DNA of 9,406 bases, taken from positions 1 through 9,406 of the forward strand of contig JAIERC010000026.1 in NCBI GenBank assembly GCA_019747165.1, given 5' to 3'. The DNA comes from Sphingomonas sp. GTDB lineage: Bacteria; Pseudomonadota; Alphaproteobacteria; Sphingomonadales; Sphingomonadaceae. Shown piece after piece: positions 4,255-9,406 of the stretch; the first letter of the stretch is position 1, and every line of letters starts with the position of its first letter. Made by a program: the position numbers and the translations under genes. The notes below the pieces were generated by a model, which saw nothing but the letters and a program-made list of their open reading frames with translations, ran no database searches and was not told the DNA's origin.

Positions 4255-6987
4255 TCAGAAAACCTTGCGCAGGCTGAGTGTCAGCATCCGGCCCAGCGGA
4301 TCGAGATAGGCGGGCTGGTAGCTGAGCGGCGTTGCGCCAAGCTGGTCGCGCACTTGCGGGCGGGTGTTGAACAGGTTGGTGATCCCGATCGTCGCCCGCA
4401 TCCCTTTCACCCAGCCGGGCGCGCTCGATGTGCCATAGCGTTCGCCAAGATTGGCGAACAGATTGAGGTTTACTACGGCATAATCGCTGAAGCGCAGCAC
4501 GCCATCGGGTGCGCCAAAGCCGCGAATTTCCGTGCCGCTGCGCCATGTCGTGGTAAGCCGGGCACCCAACCCTTTCTTGAAGGCGCCAGCCTGAAACTCG
4601 ATTTCATGTTGCCGCCTGCCGCCCAGGAAATCAACCGCGCCGCCGGTTAACAGATTCAGCGCCGGCAGGCCGTTCCGCAGCTGGATTGAGTCCTCCAGAT
4701 ACCAATTGTGATAGAGGCTGAAATAAACCCGGCTCGTCAGATTGGCGGCGTTGCGCCCCAGCGTGCTGCCGCTATCGGCTTGGGCGACGACCGCATTGGG
4801 AAAAGCGCGCCGAACATCGGCCTCGCTGTTGAAGATGCGGACCCGAGCATCGCGCAGGGCTGCCGGTACCGCCCCGAGCGGGCGGGTGAAGTTAACGCCC
4901 CAGCGGATTTGGTCCTGGTCCGACGCGACGAAGTTCACCGGGCGGCTATCGATCCCCAGCAGCCGGGCCTGTGCATTGCGGGTAAAGCGTTCGGGAAATG
5001 CCGCTTCGATCTGTGCAGTCAGGAGCGGGAAGGGGGCGATCGGGTTGTCGATCCGGGTCGAGACAAAATCGAAGCTCAGCGAAAAATCAGTCTTGGGCAG
5101 CGGCCGGACGTTGAACCCGAGCCGGACCGTGCGGCGATCGTCGGTGCGCAGCAACGGGTTGCCGCCGGAGACTCGGGTGATATCGACCACGTCGCGCTGG
5201 AGAAAATCGAAGGTGCGGACATTAGGCGTCACCAGCAGCGGCCCGCCCAGTTGTTCCAGCGTTGGCGCGCCTTGTTCCTGGGTCGCCGATGCGACGATGT
5301 TGATCGCGGCGATGGGCGACCAGTTTAGCCCATAGCCATAGGTCCGAAGCGTTCCCACGTCCGACAGCTGTTCGACTGCGGCATTGGCGTTAAGCGACAG
5401 ATTGCCAATCGGCGAGGACTGTTTTTCCCCGCGGCTGAAGATCGGCACATCGATGTCGATCTGCGCGGCGCCGCGATCGCGGGAAAGATCGGCGCGAACA
5501 TCGTTGGTGCCGAAGGCTGCACGGCTGGTAAAGTCACGAAAGTCCCCGCCCAATCGCACACTGGCTGAAAGCGGCCCGCCGGGTAGCGACAATATTGGAC
5601 CAGAAAACAGAAAGTCGGCGTTGGCCAGCCGATCGGTCGACCGTGCCACATCGCGGCGTCCGCTGCCGTCAAAGGCATCGGTCAGTACCCGATTGTCGAC
5701 ATGATCGTAATTACTGGTCACGGTCCATTGCCAGCGACCGATTCTACCATTGATCGTCGTTCCGAGATGGCCCAGCGTGCGATCGGTGCTCCGCCGCACC
5801 GGCCCGCTGAGGCCCAGCCCGAGCAGACCATCGCTTTGGGTGTGGTCGAACCGGCCGTTGAGCGTTGCGGACACCTCCTGCAACAAGGGGCCGCTGACGA
5901 CACCGTTGAGCCCGAATTGCTGGCTTTCGGGCAGCAGCGTGCGGAAGCGGCCAAGCTCGGGTGAGCCGACGAACTGGCGCACACCGCGCTCGCTCTCGAG
6001 CAGCGCGTCGGCACGGCTATAGGTCGCGCCCAGGCTCATCCGCGTGTCGCCGTTGATCGCCAGAAAATCGCCGTTCACGACCCCGCTCTCGCGCCCGCCC
6101 TCACCCGGGGTGAGAAACGCCACCTGCCCCACCTTGGACCGAAAGCGCTGGAAAGTGACGATATTCACCACCTTCTGATCAGCGCGATAGCCATATTTCA
6201 ACGCCACCTCTTCGGGAAAAATTTCCATCCGTTCGATCGCTTCGGAGGGGATGCGCGCAATCTCCGCAAAGTCCGACACGCGTCGGCCGTTGAGCAACGT
6301 GACGGGGCTGCCGCCGCCACGGCCACGATTGCTGGCGGTTTGTGCGCTCATCGCTTCGAGCAGCGCACCAATATTGTCGGCACCGAACGCGCGAAGGTCG
6401 ATCTGGTTGAAGCTGCGCTCGGGTGGAATGTTGCCGACCACCGAGCCGCGCGGTCGCGCGCTGGAAACGACGATATCGTCGCTGCGCGGGCGGGTGCCGG
6501 TGCGGGGCGTCGTGTCGCTTGTGCCCTTTTCGCCCGGCACGCCGTCCTTGAACCGCTCTTCAAGCTGACGCAGGACTTCAGGTGGCAGGGGCTTGCCATC
6601 AAGGCTACGGAATTGAAGCTTTTTTGGGGGTGTCGGGCCTGTCGTCGCCGGTTCATCGGTGGAGCGTGACGATGACCCGGAAGGCGGCGGGGCGGGGGCT
6701 GTCTGTGCCTGGCCGTCCTCCGTGGCGGAAAATGTCAGCACCGTGCCCGAAGGCGGCGCTCCGTCCTTGAACCGCTCCTCCAGCATCTTCAGGATTTCGG
6801 GTGGGATCGGCTTGCCGTCGGCGCTGCGGAATTCACGCTTTTTGGGCGGTGTCTGGTCCGCAGGCGCTGCCTCGCTCGTGCTTGGTGCGGTCTTATCGGG
6901 CGCCGGGGGCGGCACCTGCTGGGCGCTCAGGCAGGTCGGCATCATTCCCACCAGCACGCCAACTATCCATCCGAATTTTGTCTTCAC
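4255..6987 (-). CDS. TonB-dependent outer-membrane receptor with duplicated N-terminal motif
   Basis: A 910-residue outer-membrane transporter that would import an unidentified ligand using energy from TonB-ExbBD. A signal peptide (residues 1-22, cleavage near LSA-QQ) is followed by a Pro/Thr-rich, probably disordered region (23-170) carrying two copies of a 30-residue motif. DDIVVSSARPRG (170-181) is a TonB-box-like segment. The plug follows (about 182-280) with SNRGRGGGSPVTLLNGRRV (219-237), IPSEAIERMEIFPEEVALKYGYRADQ (246-271) and VVNIVTF. The rest is the beta-barrel, ending in LRKVF, a terminal Phe suiting BAM recognition. There is no carboxypeptidase-like domain and no obvious STN signalling domain. 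The start is GTG at 6987, with GGAG seven bases upstream on the minus strand. It is divergent from a two-component system, which may regulate it. The substrate cannot be inferred from the sequence. Confidence 0.9.
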   Translation of the reverse strand: MKTKFGWIVGVLVGMMPTCLSAQQVPPPAPDKTAPSTSEAAPADQTPPKKREFRSADGKPIPPEILKMLEERFKDGAPPSGTVLTFSATEDGQAQTAPAPPPSGSSSRSTDEPATTGPTPPKKLQFRSLDGKPLPPEVLRQLEERFKDGVPGEKGTSDTTPRTGTRPRSDDIVVSSARPRGSVVGNIPPERSFNQIDLRAFGADNIGALLEAMSAQTASNRGRGGGSPVTLLNGRRVSDFAEIARIPSEAIERMEIFPEEVALKYGYRADQKVVNIVTFQRFRSKVGQVAFLTPGEGGRESGVVNGDFLAINGDTRMSLGATYSRADALLESERGVRQFVGSPELGRFRTLLPESQQFGLNGVVSGPLLQEVSATLNGRFDHTQSDGLLGLGLSGPVRRSTDRTLGHLGTTINGRIGRWQWTVTSNYDHVDNRVLTDAFDGSGRRDVARSTDRLANADFLFSGPILSLPGGPLSASVRLGGDFRDFTSRAAFGTNDVRADLSRDRGAAQIDIDVPIFSRGEKQSSPIGNLSLNANAAVEQLSDVGTLRTYGYGLNWSPIAAINIVASATQEQGAPTLEQLGGPLLVTPNVRTFDFLQRDVVDITRVSGGNPLLRTDDRRTVRLGFNVRPLPKTDFSLSFDFVSTRIDNPIAPFPLLTAQIEAAFPERFTRNAQARLLGIDSRPVNFVASDQDQIRWGVNFTRPLGAVPAALRDARVRIFNSEADVRRAFPNAVVAQADSGSTLGRNAANLTSRVYFSLYHNWYLEDSIQLRNGLPALNLLTGGAVDFLGGRRQHEIEFQAGAFKKGLGARLTTTWRSGTEIRGFGAPDGVLRFSDYAVVNLNLFANLGERYGTSSAPGWVKGMRATIGITNLFNTRPQVRDQLGATPLSYQPAYLDPLGRMLTLSLRKVF
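6541..6630 (-). repeat. Second copy of the 30-residue receptor motif
   Basis: Encodes residues 120-149 of the receptor, beginning PPKKLQFRSLDGKPLPPEVL and ending LEERFKDG. It matches the copy at residues 47-76 at about three-quarters of positions, and the two are 73 residues apart. The DNA is also similar; the 17 bases CCGTCCTTGAACCGCTC (plus strand) are identical in both, pointing to a fairly recent or conserved duplication. Confidence 0.85.
6760..6849 (-). repeat. First copy of the 30-residue receptor motif
   Basis: Encodes residues 47-76 of the receptor, beginning PPKKREFRSADGKPIPPEIL and ending LEERFKDG. The shared pattern is PPKK-x-x-FRS-x-DGKP-[IL]-PPE-[IV]-L-x-x-LEERFKDG: a short extended part followed by a charged amphipathic helix. 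It would lie in the periplasm between the signal peptide and the TonB box. I do not recognise it as a named domain. Confidence 0.85.
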
Positions 6988-7109
6988 GCCTGTTCTCCAG
7001 AATTGGTCGTCTGGTCTGGGTGAAAGCAGGATCGAGTAGCGTGTTGATGGCGCGCGGGTAACAAAAGCTGATACGCAAATGCTACATTAGGGCGCTACGA
7101 AGGGTCATC
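6988..7109. promoter_or_regulatory. Divergent control region between receptor and two-component system
   Basis: This 122-base gap must carry the promoters of both the receptor (leftward) and the response regulator (rightward). TACATT at 7083-7088 is a possible -10 for the regulator gene but lacks a convincing -35. Related octamers GCTGATAC (7067), GCTACATT (7081) and GCTACGAA (7094) recur at 13-14 base spacing and could be regulator sites, though this is weak. GAAGGG (7099-7104) is the ribosome site of the regulator gene. Confidence 0.4.
6995..6998 (-). promoter_or_regulatory. Ribosome binding site supporting the GTG start of the receptor
   Basis: On the minus strand CTGGAGAACAGGCGTG places GGAG seven bases before the GTG at 6987. 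No ATG in the right frame offers both this spacing and a complete signal peptide, so GTG is the likely start. Confidence 0.75.
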
Positions 7110-7826
7110 ATGGAGCCCGAATCCACCTCCGCTAGCACCGTTCTTGTCGTCGATGACGATGCCAGCATCCGCGATGCCATCGCCGAGTTTCTCGGCTCCT
7201 ATGGCTATACAGTGCACACAGCACCAAACGCCGCCAATTGCGAACGCGCGTTGCTGGCGGCACCGACCGATCTAATTGTCCTCGACGTTATGATGCCGGG
7301 CGAGGATGGGTTGTCGCTCTGTCGGCGGCTCGCGCCTGCCGGCACGCCGATCCTGATGTTGAGCGCGCTCGACGATGTGACCGACCGGATCGTGGGGCTG
7401 GAGGTCGGCGCATGGGATTATCTCACCAAGCCATTCGAGCCGCGCGAGCTGCTCGCCCGGGTACGCGCGCTGTTGCGCCGGCCGGTCGCTGACCGGGCCG
7501 ATCCCGCGCGCGGCGGGGTAACTTTTGCGGGCTGGTGGCTCGACGTCGAGCAGCGGCGTCTGCGCGATCCGGGAGGGCGGTTGATCGTGCTGACCGAGGG
7601 CGAGCACGCGCTGCTCGCCGCTTTTGTCGCTCGCTCTGGGCGAGTGCTGACCCGCGACGTGCTGCTCGATCTCGCGCGCGGGATTGATGCGGCGAGCTAT
7701 GACCGGGCAATCGACATTGCCGTCAGCCGCCTGCGCCGCAAGCTCGCCGATTGCGATCCTACCCCGCTGATCGAAACGGTGCGTGGCGTTGGCTATCGGT
7801 TTCTGCCCGTGGTGCGTCCCGCATGA
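7110..7826 (+). CDS. OmpR/PhoB-family response regulator
   Basis: The cytoplasmic DNA-binding partner of the kinase encoded next. The 238-residue protein has a receiver domain (residues about 10-124) with the acidic pocket DDD (15-17), phosphoacceptor Asp59 in LIVLDVMMPGEDG, Ser85 at the switch position and Lys107 in TKPF. A winged-helix output domain follows (about 137-235), with LTEGEHALLAAF, the recognition-helix region YDRAIDIAVSRLRRKL and the closing ETVRGVGYRF. The conserved GADDY before TKPF reads GAWDY here, with Trp102 in place of the first Asp. The ATG at 7110 has GAAGGG five bases upstream. The stop overlaps the kinase start by four bases, so the two are translationally coupled. 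Its targets are unknown; the divergent receptor gene is the nearest candidate. Confidence 0.93.
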   Translation: MEPESTSASTVLVVDDDASIRDAIAEFLGSYGYTVHTAPNAANCERALLAAPTDLIVLDVMMPGEDGLSLCRRLAPAGTPILMLSALDDVTDRIVGLEVGAWDYLTKPFEPRELLARVRALLRRPVADRADPARGGVTFAGWWLDVEQRRLRDPGGRLIVLTEGEHALLAAFVARSGRVLTRDVLLDLARGIDAASYDRAIDIAVSRLRRKLADCDPTPLIETVRGVGYRFLPVVRPA

Positions 7827-9205
7827 AGCGGGCGCCGAGCGCGCTGGTTTCGATCGGCGGCTTCGGCATTGCCGTTGCGACGCTTAGTGTCGCAACTACC
7901 GCAGCTATCGTAATCCTCGCGCCGCCGCCGCCGACTCAGCGCGCCAGCCTGCTTCTCACGATCGCGGCACTGCAACGGCCGATGCCGGGGATCGACCGTC
8001 GGCTGTTGTCTGAAAGACCAAAAGGCCCCGGCGTCCGGGTGCTGGAGGGGCTGATTGCTGCCGAACTGAAACGGCCAATCCGCGATGTGCATGTCAGCTG
8101 GCTGGACCGCCAGCCGGTCAGCAGCGCCTTCGGCAATGGGTTTCGAACGACGCTGATTCCAGCCCGAAACATCAAGCTGCCATCGTCGCTGGTTCTCGTG
8201 CAACGCAAGAACAACAGCTTTGAGCTGCTCATGCCCGGCACGGCGTCGCGCGCAATGCGCAATCTGCTCCTTGGCCTGCCGCTCCCGGCCTTTACCGCCA
8301 GCGTGCGCGAGGGGGACGGCCGTTGGCTGAGCGTGGCGCCCGCCAAGCCGTTTCTCGCCGGCTGGCAGCGCAACATCCTGATGGCGCTGGCCGTGAGTCT
8401 TGCGCTGCTCGCGCCGATGGCGTGGTTTTTCGCGCGTCGCCTGACCCGCCCCTTCCGGGCGCTAGCCGGCGCGCTCGATCATCATCACGCGGTTGTGCCG
8501 CAAGATGGTCCGCGCGAGCTGCGCGAGGCGGCGGCGACGATCGCGACGATGCGCAACCGGCTGGGGATCGAGGCGGCCGAGCGCGCCCGCATTTTGACGG
8601 CGATTGCGCATGATCTGCGCACCCCGCTGACCGGGCTTCGTCTCCGGCTGGAAACGGCACCTGAACCGCAGCGAGGGCGCATGGTCGCCGATGTTGAGCG
8701 CATGCAGGCGATGATCGACGAAGTACTGGCCTTTGCGCGCGGGGCCGCAGCGCCGATCGAGCTGCTCGATATACGGCCCCTGCTTGCCGCAATTGTCGAT
8801 GAAATGGCCGAAGGCGGCGCACGCATCCGAATAGTCCCAGGCGACGACGCCAGCATCGCCGCGCCCAAACTTGCCTTCCGCCGCGCGATCGAGAATTTGC
8901 TGAGCAACGCGCTCGCTTATGCCAATAGCGGCACGGTAGCGGTACGCCGCGCGGACGGGCAGGTGTTGATATCGGTCGCCGATCAGGGCCCCGGCATTCC
9001 CGCCGCCGAGCGCGAGCGGCTGCTCCGCCCGTTCGAGCGCGGCGACAGTTCCCGCAACCGCGCCACCGGCGGGGCAGGGTTGGGGCTGAGCATTGTCAGC
9101 GATTTCGCCGCGCAGCACGGCGGCGAATTTACCCTGAGCGATGCGCCAAGCGGCGGCACGCTTGCAACGCTGAGCCTGCCCGAGCGGAGGCTTTCGGGAT
9201 CGTGA
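7823..9205 (+). CDS. Membrane sensor histidine kinase
   Basis: A 460-residue inner-membrane kinase that would autophosphorylate and pass phosphate to the preceding regulator. The first membrane segment is at about residues 8-33 and the second at about 184-204. Between them lies a periplasmic sensor region of about 150 residues that I do not recognise. A HAMP-like linker follows (about 203-255), then the dimerisation domain with phosphorylated His263 in IAHDLRTPLT, and a catalytic domain with the N box ENLLSNALAYA (357-367), the D box VADQGPGIP (385-393) and the Gly-rich GGAGLGLSIV (416-425). All catalytic motifs are intact. The ATG at 7823 overlaps the regulator stop as ATGA; the frame is open back to 7751, but that would run through the regulator gene and spoil the N-terminal membrane segment. 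The organisation resembles EnvZ/OmpR-type pairs, with regulator first. Confidence 0.92.
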   Translation: MKRAPSALVSIGGFGIAVATLSVATTAAIVILAPPPPTQRASLLLTIAALQRPMPGIDRRLLSERPKGPGVRVLEGLIAAELKRPIRDVHVSWLDRQPVSSAFGNGFRTTLIPARNIKLPSSLVLVQRKNNSFELLMPGTASRAMRNLLLGLPLPAFTASVREGDGRWLSVAPAKPFLAGWQRNILMALAVSLALLAPMAWFFARRLTRPFRALAGALDHHHAVVPQDGPRELREAAATIATMRNRLGIEAAERARILTAIAHDLRTPLTGLRLRLETAPEPQRGRMVADVERMQAMIDEVLAFARGAAAPIELLDIRPLLAAIVDEMAEGGARIRIVPGDDASIAAPKLAFRRAIENLLSNALAYANSGTVAVRRADGQVLISVADQGPGIPAAERERLLRPFERGDSSRNRATGGAGLGLSIVSDFAAQHGGEFTLSDAPSGGTLATLSLPERRLSGS

Positions 9206-9258
9206 CGCGGGGGTAAACACCGAGTCTTACGTCGGACGGGTTCGGCTAGCGCGTCGCA

Positions 9259-9278
9259 GGATTAGCTTGCGCTAATCC
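9259..9278. terminator. Perfect 8-bp stem hairpin between kinase and nusG
   Basis: GGATTAGC (9259-9266) and GCTAATCC (9271-9278) pair perfectly around a TTGC loop. It lies 53 bases after the kinase stop and 15 bases after the nusG stop on the opposite strand, so it is well placed as a bidirectional terminator or RNA 3'-end stabiliser. It lacks a T-run on either side; the only T-rich bit on the plus strand is TTATTTT at 9294-9300, which is the nusG stop region. Intrinsic termination is therefore uncertain. Confidence 0.5.
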
Positions 9279-9293
9279 CGAGCGCCCGGCGCC

Positions 9294-9406
9294 TTATTTT
9301 ACGCGCTCGACCTGTTCAAAGTCCAACTCGACGGGCGTCGCGCGGCCGAAGATCGATACCGATACCTTGACCTTCGATTTGTCGAAATCGAGTTCCTCGA
9401 CGGTGC
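9294..9406 (-). CDS. nusG: Transcription termination/antitermination protein NusG, C-terminal part
   Basis: The last 36 codons of a minus-strand gene that continues beyond the right edge. The translation ends with VKVSVSIFGRATPVELDFEQ and then VERVK before a TAA at 9296-9294. This is the C-terminal KOW domain of NusG, which binds Rho or ribosomal protein S10 and links RNA polymerase to termination or translation. The VSIFGRATPVEL segment is highly characteristic of NusG. In many bacteria nusG is followed by rplK; here the next gene downstream is the convergent kinase, so the ribosomal protein cluster is not adjacent. Confidence 0.92.
   Translation of the reverse strand, partial: TVEELDFDKSKVKVSVSIFGRATPVELDFEQVERVK

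Overview
The window reads as chromosomal DNA of a GC-rich alphaproteobacterium, most likely a member of the Sphingomonadaceae. This rests on high GC content, a REP-type inverted repeat of a kind I associate with sphingomonads, a TonB-dependent receptor of a sphingomonad-like subtype, a NusG C-terminus of alphaproteobacterial type, and an AcsF protein resembling those of aerobic anoxygenic phototrophs. The assignment comes from recognising families, not from a search.

Layout. Positions 1-358 hold no gene I can support, but contain a paired inverted repeat (REPIN-like, 143-253) with two tandem 10-mers in its spacer. Next, on the plus strand, are a YghU-type glutathione-dependent disulfide-bond oxidoreductase (359-1243) and, behind a plausible sigma70-like promoter, a small unrecognised lipoprotein (1311-1847). 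Convergent with these is acsF (1877-2947, minus), the oxygen-dependent Mg-protoporphyrin IX monomethyl ester cyclase of bacteriochlorophyll synthesis. It stands alone, without other photosynthesis genes in the window, and has an exact FNR/FixK-type palindrome (TTGAT-N4-ATCAA) 52 bases upstream of its start codon. Divergent from it is an uncharacterised 318-residue protein (3104-4060, plus) built on two copies of a helix-turn-helix-like unit.

The right half holds a TonB-dependent outer-membrane receptor (4255-6987, minus, GTG start) with a duplicated 30-residue motif between signal peptide and plug. Divergent from it is a two-component system: an OmpR-type response regulator (7110-7826) and a membrane histidine kinase (7823-9205), joined by a 4-base ATGA overlap. 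The kinase converges on the 3' end of nusG (9294 to the window edge, minus), with a perfect 8-bp stem hairpin between them.

How the parts may work together. Two regulatory units can be proposed. One is acsF under an oxygen-sensing CRP/FNR-family regulator. The other is an envelope module in which the two-component pair may control, or respond to, the divergently transcribed receptor. Both are inferences from sequence and arrangement. The points most worth a second look are the isolated acsF with its FNR box and the duplicated periplasmic motif in the receptor.
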